Source: DATBVX01 sp963696675 (GTDB taxonomy: Bacteria; Pseudomonadota; Gammaproteobacteria; Steroidobacterales; Steroidobacteraceae). Taken from it: a stretch of 64,000 bases of DNA. Within the stretch, counting starts at the first letter, position 1, and each line of letters begins with the position of its first letter. The notes below the pieces were generated by a model, which saw only the letters and a list, made by a program, of their open reading frames with translations, had not been told where the DNA came from and did no database searches. The stretch spans positions 62,001 to 126,000 of the forward strand of contig CAVOLM010000065.1 of NCBI GenBank assembly GCA_963696675.1, written 5' to 3'. Shown one piece after another: positions 23,468 to 32,265 of the stretch. The translations under genes were made by a program, and so were the position numbers.

Positions 23468-23861
23468 ATGCAGCAGCGCATCGAGCATGAATTCGACGCC
23501 TACGACAACGAGGTTCTGGACGGGTTGTCAGCTGGCCTCTACCGGTTTGCCAACATGATTGGCATCGTCGGCCTCGCGCTCGTCGGCCTCGGGCGTCGCC
23601 GCCATGGTGACTGGACGTTATCTTTCACCACTGGCCGGCCCGGCCATCATCGTGTTCGGGGTGGTGGCCATGGTGGGCGGGTTCTTGTTCCGCTCGCCGA
23701 TGGGCGCGCTCTCTCGCATCACCCGTAGCCGCGGCAGCGATATCACGAAGCTCATGGAGGTCCTGAAGGGTCTCGACACCGCGCATGGGGTGTTCCGGGC
23801 CCTCCTCGCGGCACTCGTGGTGGCCCGGCTTGCGTCCTTCCTGCTCGTCCATCTGAAGTAG
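23468..23861 (+). CDS. Small membrane protein A of a paralogous pair (one frameshift)
   Basis: ATG at 23468 behind an excellent ribosome site (AGGAGGGGG). The repaired product is about 130 residues with three hydrophobic segments. The frame breaks near 23595; removing one G from a GGG run gives ALVGLGVAAMVTGRYLSP and the frame runs to 23861. The cytosolic loop contains RGSDITKLMEVLKGLDTAHG, which matches a loop in the next gene (EGQDIREVITAIKDLRAAY). No family recognised. It is probably co-transcribed with 23874-24249, 12 bases downstream. Confidence 0.65.
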
Positions 23862-23873
23862 CGCGGGGGAACT

Positions 23874-24249
23874 ATGGCTGAGTATGAATTCACCGCAGAA
23901 GAAAACCGTCACATTGACCAGGTGCGACGCAAGCTCCAGCACATCGCGGTACTGTTCCTGGTTCTGGGTGCACTGCAGCTCATCGAATCGTTTCTGCTCA
24001 CGGATCCGGCAGGTCGATGGATCAGCGTGGGCAGCGCTCATCCTGCTGCTCGCTCTTGGCTGGCTCTTCTGGCGGCCCCTCGATAACTTTCGGCGCATCG
24101 TAACAACAGAGGGGCAGGACATTCGCGAGGTCATCACCGCTATCAAGGATCTGCGCGCAGCGTATTTCGCGGCCGAGATCATCCTGATCGTTTTTGCGGC
24201 CGGCATCATCGTCGAAGTGATGCGCCTGACCACGGGCAAGGGATTGTAG
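23874..24249 (+). CDS. Small membrane protein B of a paralogous pair (one frameshift)
   Basis: About 124 residues after repair. It begins MAEYEFTAEENRHIDQVRRK, then has a TM helix (IAVLFLVLGALQLIESFLL), a second hydrophobic segment (ALILLLALGWLFW), the loop DNFRRIVTTEGQDIREVITA and a last TM helix. The break near 24020 is repaired by dropping one G of GGG, giving ISVALILLLAL or similar. The G-x-DI-x-[KE]-x-[MI]-x-x-[LI]K-x-L loop shared with the preceding gene suggests tandem duplication. The helix-loop-helix with a charged loop might act as a sensor or as a partner of a larger membrane protein. Function unknown. Confidence 0.65.
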
Positions 24250-24401
24250 CTACACCTTCCCCGGCGAGAACTGCGCCGACCTCGAGCCCACGAATATCGG
24301 GAAGAGACTGGCATCGCTTGCGCGGAAGGGCTGGCCGACGCGCTCGCGTGCCCGATGGCGCTCGACTATGCTCACCGGGCTTCGGATAAGCCGGGGATCA
24401 G

Positions 24402-26033
24402 GTGGCCCGGAGTCATAAGTACACGCCGTTCGAGCGATTGCTGGCGCTGATCACCAAGGTGCGGCCTGGTGAAGGCCGTGCCGTCGCACTGTTTGGCGCG
24501 CACGTTTTCCTGATCCTGTTCTCCTACTACTTGTTCAAGGCGGCGCGCGAAGGTTTGCTGCTCGCCAAATTGTCTGCCGCCGACGCGAGCTACGCGACGG
24601 CAATCACCGCGACCCTGCTGATATTCATCGTCCCGCTCTACAGCCAGGTACGTCGGCGCCTGGACGGTCCGCTGCTGGTGATCGCCGTGATCGCGTTCTT
24701 CGTGGGCTGCCTGATAGCGTTCTGGAGCCTCGACCGGCTCGGACTCAGGGTCGGCTTCGCGTTCTTCGTGTTCGCCGGCATCTTCGGAGTGATGATGACG
24801 GCGCAGTTCTGGGCGCTCGCCGCTGATTCGTTCAACATCAAGTCGGGACAGCGGTTGTTCCCTGCAATCATGCTGGCCGCACAAATCGGCGCGCTCTCAG
24901 GTACTGAGTTCGCGGAGTACTTCAGCGTTGCGATCGGCACGAATAATCTGTTGCTGGTCGGCGCGACCACGCTGCTGCTGACGGCGCTCTTCACGCTGCC
25001 GATGCACGCCAGCGTCCCTGACGAATCGCGCCACCTGCCACACGACACAACGCCAGCCGTGCGACGCATTTTCGGTGGCTTCGACGTTGTCGCACGCAGC
25101 CGCTACCTGACGCTGATCGCGGTCATGATCGTACTGGTCAACTGGATAAGCTCGACCGGCGACTTCATCCACCGCAGCTTCGTCAAGGAACACTTCGCGG
25201 CGGTGGCGAGTGCGGCGTCCTCGCCCGGCAGCCAGCAAGACCTCATCAGCGCCTACTTCGGCAACTTCCAGTTCTGGTTCGTATTGGTGGGTTTGTCGTT
25301 GCAGACGCTGGTCGTGGGACGACTGTTCCGCTGGCTCGGAGTCGCGACCACGCTGCTGATCCCGCCGCTGGTTTCTCTGTTCGGCTACGGCCTGTTCGGT
25401 TTTCTGCCGATCCTCACCGTGATCCGATTGGCGCGAATCGTCGAATCGGGCACCGAGTACTCAGTGACGAACACGGCCCGCCAGGCGTTGTTCCTGCCGA
25501 CCGACCGGACGCAGACTTACGAGGGAAAGACCACGATCGAGACGTTCTTCTGGCGCTTCGGCGACTTGCTGCAGGCCGGGGTGGTGTTCGTCGGGACCCA
25601 TTACCTGGCCATGGGCGCCGTGCAGTTCGCGCTGTTGAACATGGTGCTTGCGGTGTTCTGGACGCTGGTTGCGCTCGCAGTCGGCCGCGAGTTTCGCCGG
25701 CTCGCGCGCGAGAACCTCACGAACACAGCACCGAGTCTCACGCGCCCCATTCCGCATGCGGATTGGCGACCGGGTGAGCGCTTTGAGCACGTACTGCCCC
25801 CGGACCTGTTCGCCGACACCGACCCCGGCGACGTGCTCACGCTCTCGGCGCGGCTCGCCGACGGTAGGCCGCTGCCCAGTTGGCTCGCGTTCGACGCGCA
25901 CCACGGGCGCTTCCATGCGCGCGCAGTCGAGATCGTCGACGAGCAACTGCACATCACGGTGATCGCGACTGATCACGACGGGTTGGCGGTGAGCGGGACG
26001 CTGGTGCTCCGCCGCGTGATGGTGCTCAGCTAG
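24402..26033 (+). CDS. NTP/NDP-translocase-like MFS protein fused to a C-terminal cadherin-like (CADG/He_PIG) domain
   Basis: Intact, 543 residues, GTG start (MARSHKYTPFERLLALITK). The first 440 residues form about 12 TM helices, with GAHVFLILFSYYLFKAAREG and MMTAQFWALAADSFN, which resemble the bacterial ATP/ADP-translocase-like branch of MFS. Helices near 335-380 carry YSVTNTARQALFLPTDR. The last 95 residues form a beta domain: PGERFEHVLPPDLFADTDPG, LSARLADGRPLPSWLAFD, and HITVIATDHDGLAVSGTLVL. This is the dystroglycan-type cadherin-like fold normally found in secreted surface proteins. Its fusion to a transporter is unusual. Confidence 0.8.
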   Translation: MARSHKYTPFERLLALITKVRPGEGRAVALFGAHVFLILFSYYLFKAAREGLLLAKLSAADASYATAITATLLIFIVPLYSQVRRRLDGPLLVIAVIAFFVGCLIAFWSLDRLGLRVGFAFFVFAGIFGVMMTAQFWALAADSFNIKSGQRLFPAIMLAAQIGALSGTEFAEYFSVAIGTNNLLLVGATTLLLTALFTLPMHASVPDESRHLPHDTTPAVRRIFGGFDVVARSRYLTLIAVMIVLVNWISSTGDFIHRSFVKEHFAAVASAASSPGSQQDLISAYFGNFQFWFVLVGLSLQTLVVGRLFRWLGVATTLLIPPLVSLFGYGLFGFLPILTVIRLARIVESGTEYSVTNTARQALFLPTDRTQTYEGKTTIETFFWRFGDLLQAGVVFVGTHYLAMGAVQFALLNMVLAVFWTLVALAVGREFRRLARENLTNTAPSLTRPIPHADWRPGERFEHVLPPDLFADTDPGDVLTLSARLADGRPLPSWLAFDAHHGRFHARAVEIVDEQLHITVIATDHDGLAVSGTLVLRRVMVLS

Positions 26034-26098
26034 ATGTCGCCAGCTGCTGACTGCTCCGTTGTGAGCCCGTCGAGTACGTCACTTGCGAAGGCGGTCCC

Positions 26099-27700
26099 GT
26101 GATCACCACCAACGAGAAGTTGACCACCCAGATGGGCACGTTCCCAAAGAGGCGGAACGCCGGACTCCTGTTCTTTGCGGCGCTGCTGGCCTCTTCGGCA
26201 GGTCTGATTGCGGCCGCGGGCTGGCTCGAGGGGAGTGGCGCGTGGCGACATCCGCTGACCTGGCTCGCAACGCTCGGCCAGGCCGAGGCGTTGTCTCTGC
26301 TGAGCGACGCAGCGCAGGTCCTTGCCGGGGTGCTCGCGATCCTCGTCACGGTCGTTGCCATCGTCCTCGAGCTCTCGGCGACACGATACACGCATCGCGT
26401 CACCGCTCTGTTCGTGCGCGACCCCGTCAATCTCGCGGTAATGGCCTTCTTCGTCCTGACGACGGCGCTCTGCATCTGGCTCGCCATCGTGCTGACGGGA
26501 GAGGTGGGCCCGGCGCCCTTCATTCCGCGTGGCGGTTTCCTGCTCGCGATGATCATGATGACCGGCTGCTTGCTCGCGCTGCTTCCATACTTCGCCTACG
26601 TGTTCCGCTTCGTCTCGCCGCACAGCGTAATCGCACGCATTCGCGCCGAGGCGCTCGCCCGGGTACTGCGCGCGGACAAGGGGGGTGCGGGCGCGGCGAA
26701 GTACGCGGTGATCCACGCGGTGGAGGACATCGAGGACGTCGCGCGTGGCGCGATGAAGAACAGCGACCGCGGCATCGCGATGGCAGCTGTCGAGGCACTC
26801 GCGACGCTGCTCGACGATGTGACGAATCTGCGGGAGAAACTGCCGGATGCCTGGTTCCGCGTGGACGAAGCCGTCACCCACGATCCCGACTTCATCGCGA
26901 TGGCGCCAATCGCCATCGAAGAGGTAGCCCGCGATCGCAGTTGGTTCGAAGCGAAAATCCTGCGGCAGTACCTCGCCCTCTTCGGCGATGCCGTCGGAAG
27001 CGCTCGCGATGTAGCGAGCATGATCGCGATTCACACGCGCCGGCTCGCCGAGGATTTCGCGGCGCAGCCTGCATTTCTCGAGCTCTGTCAGCGCGCTTTC
27101 CACAGCTACTTGCGGGCGGCGATCAATGGCGCTGATCCGCGCACGGCCTACTTCGTGCTGCACCAGTATCGTGTGCTCGGCGAGTCGCTGCTCACGAAGG
27201 GGCTACAGCCCGCTGTCTTCGAGGTGGCCGATCGCATCTGTTTCTACGGCCGGCTCGCGAACAGTAAAGGGCTCCCGTTCCTCCTGGAGGTGGCGGCCTA
27301 CGACCTGGCGCAACTGGTCGAAGCCGCGGCGGACAATCGCGCGATGCGCGATACGCTGCTTGAACGGCTGCTGGCCGTCGATCATGAGGGTGCGGAGCAT
27401 CTGCTCGGAGTGTGCCGGGCCCAGATGCAGCTCGCCACGTTCTTCCTGTTGCGCGGGGAGGATGAGCCGGCGCGGCGAATCGCGCGAAACCTCGCGGTCG
27501 ATCGCGGCCCGCTGCTGTCCGCCACGCGTGATGAGCTCGAGCGCGAGGTATCGCCAAGCTACTGGGAGATCAACGACCGTGGCACCAACTTTGCGTACCT
27601 GCCCCCCGAGCGGCGCGCCAAGCTGGACGCCTTTTTTGCGATGCTCGGGCGCTCCAGTGAATTCAAGAAAGACGACCACACCTACGCGCCGAGACAGTAG
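26099..27700 (+). CDS. DUF2254-like membrane protein
   Basis: Intact, 533 residues, GTG start at 26099. Four TM helices fall in the first 190 residues (LLFFAALLASSAGLIAAAG, QVLAGVLAILVTVVAIVLEL, LAVMAFFVLTTALCIWLAI, GFLLAMIMMTGCLLALLPYF). A large helical cytoplasmic part follows, with HAVEDIEDVARGAMKNSDRG and AAVEALATLLDD. The layout and the loop SATRYTHRVTALFVRDP agree with the DUF2254 family of predicted membrane proteins, but my match is by architecture more than motif. It lies 65 bases after the translocase-cadherin gene. Confidence 0.65.
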   Translation: MITTNEKLTTQMGTFPKRRNAGLLFFAALLASSAGLIAAAGWLEGSGAWRHPLTWLATLGQAEALSLLSDAAQVLAGVLAILVTVVAIVLELSATRYTHRVTALFVRDPVNLAVMAFFVLTTALCIWLAIVLTGEVGPAPFIPRGGFLLAMIMMTGCLLALLPYFAYVFRFVSPHSVIARIRAEALARVLRADKGGAGAAKYAVIHAVEDIEDVARGAMKNSDRGIAMAAVEALATLLDDVTNLREKLPDAWFRVDEAVTHDPDFIAMAPIAIEEVARDRSWFEAKILRQYLALFGDAVGSARDVASMIAIHTRRLAEDFAAQPAFLELCQRAFHSYLRAAINGADPRTAYFVLHQYRVLGESLLTKGLQPAVFEVADRICFYGRLANSKGLPFLLEVAAYDLAQLVEAAADNRAMRDTLLERLLAVDHEGAEHLLGVCRAQMQLATFFLLRGEDEPARRIARNLAVDRGPLLSATRDELEREVSPSYWEINDRGTNFAYLPPERRAKLDAFFAMLGRSSEFKKDDHTYAPRQ

Positions 27701-27737
27701 AACGCGCGCTGCTTCGCATCGAATGTCGTGTCCTTCC

Positions 27738-27883
27738 TGGCGCAAGGAATTACCGGACGATCACTGGCAGATCGCTCGTAGCCGCGCGGTGCAAACGATC
27801 CCGGTACGCGCCAGGTGCGTGCGTGACTCGCGTAGCTCTATGACGGGTGGAGCAAGCCGGACTTCGCAGCCCGCTATCGCTGC
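27738..27883 (+). pseudogene. Decayed fragment of a TPR kinase 3' end
   Basis: These 146 bases match the last 237 bases of the kinase gene (23031-23267). WRKELP[DE]DHWQIARSRAV is preserved, then about 91 bases are missing, then AACGATCCCGGTACGC, CCAGGTGCG and CCCGCTATCGCTG resume in register with the parent. One Trp codon has become TGA. Only the 3' tail is present, so it is the relic of a second kinase copy lost by deletion or of a partial duplication. Confidence 0.8.
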
Positions 27884-28004
27884 GAACGCACCGGTTTGTT
27901 TCAGGGCCTTCTTGCCGTAAATCAAGAAAACATCAACCAATGGCCGTTAGGCCGATGCACAAACTGCTGCTTGAGTTAAAGTCACCACTCGATGGAGCGT
28001 CGAC

Positions 28005-29219
28005 GTGAAGCGCAGTCAATCTACGGCGCGTAGGCATCTCCTGCGCGTGCTAGCCCTTGAAAACTCCGGTCGTGATCCCGAGCGCCTTGCAATCAAATAC
28101 AGGAAGATGCGTCAGAGCGCCTTCGCCTTCACACGTGCTTCGCCCGCGCTTTTCTATGATCAGGTTCGGCTCCCACACGTACTTGCGCGAGCCCCATCAA
28201 TCTGGATCTGCGGCGATCTGCACCTGGAGAATTTCGGAGTCGTGCGAGGTGCCAATGGCCTGCCGTACTTTGACATCAACGATTTCGACCACGCCGCCCT
28301 CGCACTGTGCAGCTGGGACATCGTACGACTTCTCACCAGCGTCGATCTGACGCTCGATCGAGTTGACGTATCCCCGGCAGAACGCCGGCGCTGTGCTGAG
28401 ACGTTCCTCACCCGCTACTCCGCCGCGCTCGCAACCGGTAAGGCACTCTGGCTCGAACGTCGGCTAGCCAGTTCTGCGGTCCAGCAACTCTTGAAACGCG
28501 GGGAACGGAACGCAGCCGACCCGATTCGTGAGCGCACGCGCAAGGACCACAAGGGTCGGCGACGAATCGTCGCGGACGGAGAAGACGCCCTGCCGTTGAA
28601 GCCAGGCGACCTGCGCCAAGTACAAGCTGTGCTTCGACGGGTCAATCGGCTCGGAGTCGTCGACAGGCTTCGCCTGGTGGATGCCGCGCGCAGAGTATCG
28701 GGGCTGGCATCGCTCGGGCTCACACGCTTCGTAGCACTGGTGGCACGTGCAACTGAGAAGAGGGACCTCGCCGTAGTCGACATCAAGATCGCGCGGCCAT
28801 CGCTCGTTCCAAACAGCAAGCATCAGAAACGCTGGAAGCGGGAAGCAGAGCGCGTGGTTGCCATAGAGACCGCGTTGCAGGCAGTGCCGCCCGGCGTGCT
28901 CGTGGCAGCCTCTCTGGGCACTGAATCATTTGTGGTACGCGACCTGCAACCCCGTCAAGAGAAGATCACCGCAAAGTCAGTCGTGGGATCAAGAAGGGAA
29001 TTCCGAGCATTGCTCCGGGAGCTAGGCGACCTGGTGGCCTGGGCGCACCTGCGCGGTGCCGAACGGTGGGGCGCAGATTCGACTGAGGCATTGGTTCGCT
29101 TTGGATCGCGAACCGACTGGCAACGAGCCGCTGTCAAGACCGCATTCGGAGCAGCGTTGAAGACCAGAAAATCATACCTGGAGTTCAAGGCCGATGTACC
29201 CGTGAAGTTCCTAGGATAG
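28005..29219 (+). CDS. DUF2252 family protein
   Basis: Intact, 404 residues, GTG start (MKRSQSTARRHLLRVLALE). The conserved kinase-like core motifs of DUF2252 are visible: MRQSAFAFTRASPALFYDQV, ICGDLHLENFG (the GDxHxxN loop), PYFDINDFDHAALALCSWD, VVDIKIARPS and DLVAWAHLRGAERWG. The GD-L-H-x-x-N and D-x-ND-FD elements match those of aminoglycoside-phosphotransferase-fold enzymes, so ATP-dependent phosphotransfer is plausible but unproven. The gene and its flanks are less GC-rich than the neighbours and lie just after the kinase relic, so acquisition by transfer is possible. Confidence 0.85.
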   Translation: MKRSQSTARRHLLRVLALENSGRDPERLAIKYRKMRQSAFAFTRASPALFYDQVRLPHVLARAPSIWICGDLHLENFGVVRGANGLPYFDINDFDHAALALCSWDIVRLLTSVDLTLDRVDVSPAERRRCAETFLTRYSAALATGKALWLERRLASSAVQQLLKRGERNAADPIRERTRKDHKGRRRIVADGEDALPLKPGDLRQVQAVLRRVNRLGVVDRLRLVDAARRVSGLASLGLTRFVALVARATEKRDLAVVDIKIARPSLVPNSKHQKRWKREAERVVAIETALQAVPPGVLVAASLGTESFVVRDLQPRQEKITAKSVVGSRREFRALLRELGDLVAWAHLRGAERWGADSTEALVRFGSRTDWQRAAVKTAFGAALKTRKSYLEFKADVPVKFLG

Positions 29220-29308
29220 CTGTCGATGCGAGGGGCGCGACTTACCTACTTAGATTTCTTTGGACGAACCTGTGCAGTGACCCCCGCAAGTGCAACCAAG
29301 GACCGCTC

Positions 29309-29326
29309 ACGTTTCCGCGGAAACGT
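29309..29326. repeat. Perfect 18-base palindrome ACGTTTCCGCGGAAACGT
   Basis: It lies in the 208-base gap between the 3' ends of the DUF2252 gene (+) and ilvA (-). It has no loop and no T run, so it is a poor terminator and more like a protein-binding dyad. Nothing else was found in the gap. Confidence 0.5.
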
Positions 29327-29427
29327 CCTTTGCTCGTGTACTCGCGCGCTTGGCCTGCTGGAGCAGCACTTCAATACCAAGGCTGTAGTCGATCCGCTCA
29401 CCCGGAAAGGTTCACGGCGCTCGACGC

Positions 29428-30945
29428 CTACGCGCCGAGAAACATCCGGTACGCCGGGTTCGCCGTCTCTTCCGCGTAGGCGTAGTGCAGCTCGTTCAGA
29501 TGGTCGAGAAACTGCGCGCGCTCGACATGCGGCACCTGGATTCCCGCGAGCACGCGGCCGTGATCGGAGCCGTGATTGCGATAGTGGAACAGGCTGATGT
29601 TCCATTTCGTGCCGATGGCGCGCAGGAACTTGAGCAGCGCGCCGGGACGCTCCGGAAATTCGAACCGGTACAGCACTTCGTTGGCGATGCCGCGCGCATG
29701 CCCGCCCACCATGAAGCGCACGTGCAGCTTCGCCATTTCGTTGTCGGTCATGTCGATGACGCGGAAACCGGCCGCGCCGACGCTGCGCAGCACCTCCTCC
29801 TTCTCCTCGCGCCCTTGTGAGAGGGCAAATCCCACGAAGATCTGCGCCCGCTCGTTGCTCTCGTAGCGATAGTTGAACTCCGTGACGCTGCGCGGCCCCA
29901 GCACTTCGCAGAATTTCAGAAAGCTGCCGGGCTGTTCCGGAATCTCCACCGCCATGAGCGCTTCACGCTGTCCGCCGAGATCGGAGCGCTCGGCGATGTG
30001 CCTCAAGCGATCGAAGTTCATGTTCGCGCCGCTGTTGACCGCCACCAGCGTCTGGTCGGTGAGCCCTTCGCGGGCGACGTAGCGCTTGATGCCCGCAACC
30101 GCCAGCGCCCCCGCCGGCTCGGCGATGGCACGCGTGTCCTCGAAGATGTCCTGGATCGCCGCGCACACCTGGTCGGTGTTGACCAGCACGATCTCATCCA
30201 CGTGCTCACGCGCGAGGCGAAACGTTTCCTCGCCCACGCGCCGTACCGCCACACCGTCGGCGAAGATCCCGACGCGCTCCAGCGTCACGCGCTGCCGGGC
30301 CTTGAGAGAGTCGTGCATGGCCGCGGCGTCCTCGGGCTCGACGCCGATCACCTTGATGCGCGGATAGAGATACTTCACGTACGCGGCGATACCCGCGATC
30401 AGGCCGCCGCCGCCCACCGGCACGAAGATCGAATGAATGTCGCCCGGCCGCTGGCGCAGGATCTCCATGCCGATCGTGCCCTGGCCCGCGATCACGTCCG
30501 GGTCGTCGAACGGATGGATGAAGACGAGGTTGCGTTCGCGCTCGAGCACCAGCGCGCGCTCGTGTGCCTGGTCATAGTCATCACCGTGCAGCACCACCTC
30601 GCCCCCCAGGTCCATCACGGCCTGCACCTTGATGTGGGGCGTCGTCTGCGGCATGACGATCACGGCGGGCGTGCCGCGCTTGCGCGCCGCGAGCGCCACG
30701 CCCTGCGCGTGGTTCCCGGCCGAAGCGCAGATGACGCCGCGCTGCGCCGCAGTCTGCGACAGGTGCGCGATCTTGTTGTACGCGCCGCGCAGCTTGAAGG
30801 AGAACACGGGCTGCAGGTCCTCGCGCTTGAACAGCACGCGATTACGCAGGCGGCGCGACAGGCGTTGCGCCGGCTCGAGCGGCGATTCGATCGCCACGTC
30901 GTAGACCCGCGCCTTGAGAATCTTCTCGATGTAGTTGTTGTTCAC
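29428..30945 (-). CDS. ilvA: Threonine ammonia-lyase, biosynthetic
   Basis: Intact, 505 residues, close to the 500-515 of the long biosynthetic form. It catalyses PLP-dependent conversion of threonine to 2-oxobutanoate, the first step of isoleucine synthesis. The PLP-lysine motif is VFSFKLRGAYNKI. The PLP-phosphate Gly-rich loop is VPVGGGGLIAGIA, and SAGNHAQGVALAA is the Asn loop. Two C-terminal ACT-like domains (about 325-410 and 420-500, with VEIPEQPGSFLKFCEVLG and FEFPERPGALLKFLRAIG) give feedback control by isoleucine and valine. It stands alone here; the other branched-chain genes in the window, ilvB and ilvN, are 30 kb away. Confidence 0.97.
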   Translation of the reverse strand: MNNNYIEKILKARVYDVAIESPLEPAQRLSRRLRNRVLFKREDLQPVFSFKLRGAYNKIAHLSQTAAQRGVICASAGNHAQGVALAARKRGTPAVIVMPQTTPHIKVQAVMDLGGEVVLHGDDYDQAHERALVLERERNLVFIHPFDDPDVIAGQGTIGMEILRQRPGDIHSIFVPVGGGGLIAGIAAYVKYLYPRIKVIGVEPEDAAAMHDSLKARQRVTLERVGIFADGVAVRRVGEETFRLAREHVDEIVLVNTDQVCAAIQDIFEDTRAIAEPAGALAVAGIKRYVAREGLTDQTLVAVNSGANMNFDRLRHIAERSDLGGQREALMAVEIPEQPGSFLKFCEVLGPRSVTEFNYRYESNERAQIFVGFALSQGREEKEEVLRSVGAAGFRVIDMTDNEMAKLHVRFMVGGHARGIANEVLYRFEFPERPGALLKFLRAIGTKWNISLFHYRNHGSDHGRVLAGIQVPHVERAQFLDHLNELHYAYAEETANPAYRMFLGA

Positions 30946-31046
30946 GCCATCGCATCCCCACGCTGCCCGGCGGTTACGTTAGCAAGAATTGCGGTGGGCT
31001 ACAGCACGCCGCTCGCTTAAACTGCGCGCTGCCGGGCAACTGGCTC

Positions 31047-32265
31047 ATGGACCGCTCCCAAGCCCGCCGCCTCATCTTCGCCTCCGCCGCCATCGGATCG
31101 CTCGGCACTTTCGCCATGCATGCGATCCTGCCGGCGCTTCCCGATATCCGCGCCCAGTTCGCAACGACCGTCAGCACGGCGCAGCTCCTGGTCACGTTCT
31201 CGATGCTCGCCATCGCTTCCGGCAACGTGATGGTTGCACCGCTCTCGGACCGCTGGGGGCGCAGACCGGTGATCTTCGCCGGGTTGTCGCTCTTCATCGT
31301 GGGGAGCATTGCCGGGATGCTCGCCAACAGCATCGCGCTCCTGATCGGTGCACGCATCGTTCAAGCCTTCGGGAGCGGCGCCGCCATGGCCGTGGCGCGG
31401 GCAACGCTGATGGATGCATTCGGGCCGGAGCGCGCCGCGAGCGGCATCGCCTACACGGCGACCGCGATTCTCGTGGTGCCGATGGTGGCACCGACCATCG
31501 GCGGGTTCGCGGTGGAACTCGCCGGCTGGCGCCTGGTGTTCGGGCTGTGCGTGGTGCTGGGCACGGCTGCCATGCTCTTCACGGCATTGCGCATCCAGGA
31601 AACGCACCAGACGAGTGCGGCGACGCGACGGCGGGCCTGACACACTGGAAAGTTATCGGCAGCTGCTGCTGACCGGGCGCTACCGGGCTTACGCACTGTT
31701 CGGTTCGCTGCTGTTCGCGGCGGTGTATGTCTTCATTGCCGGCGCGCCGCACGTGGCCATGGACGTGCTGCACATCTCGCCGTCGCGCTATGGGCTGCTC
31801 TTCATGCTGCCGGCTTCGGCTTCATTCGCGGGATTCTTCACCGCAGCGCGCATCTCACGACGCATCGGCGCGCTGCGCATGATGCGTGCCGGTTCCGTCC
31901 TGTCGCTGACCGGAGGACTGCTGTTGACGACGCTGGCGCTGTTTGGCGTGTGGCATCCTGCGGCGTTGTTCCTGCCCGCGATGCTGGTGTGCTTCGCCAA
32001 CGCCATCTCAGCGCCCAATGCGACCTCGAGCGCCATTGGCGTGCGTCCTGACATCGCGGGAGCCGCCTCGGGACTGACGGGATTTCTGCAGCTGATCGTG
32101 TCGGCTTCTGCGGTTCAGCTGGTCGCGGCGATTTCCAACCCGAGCCCGTATCCGCTGGCATTCACGGTGCTCGGCTGCAACCTGCTCGCGCTGCTGGTCT
32201 TCATGCTGGTGCAACGCCGGACCGAGGCGCACGGCGCGACAGTGGTCATGCCGGCCAAAGACTAA
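31047..32265 (+). CDS. Bcr/CflA-type drug-resistance MFS transporter (one frameshift)
   Basis: Repaired length about 405 residues, twelve TM helices. The first half has PALPDIRAQFATTVSTAQLL and the antiporter loop APLSDRWGRRPVIFAGL. GIAYTATAILVVPMVAPTIGG is motif C of 12-TM drug exporters. The break near 31620 is repaired by removing one G from GGG, joining ATRRR to PDTLESYRQLLLTGRYRAY. It is a proton antiporter of the Bcr/CflA group; the substrate is not predictable. It starts about 100 bases from the divergent ilvA gene and its stop overlaps the end of the FHA coiled-coil gene. Confidence 0.87.
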
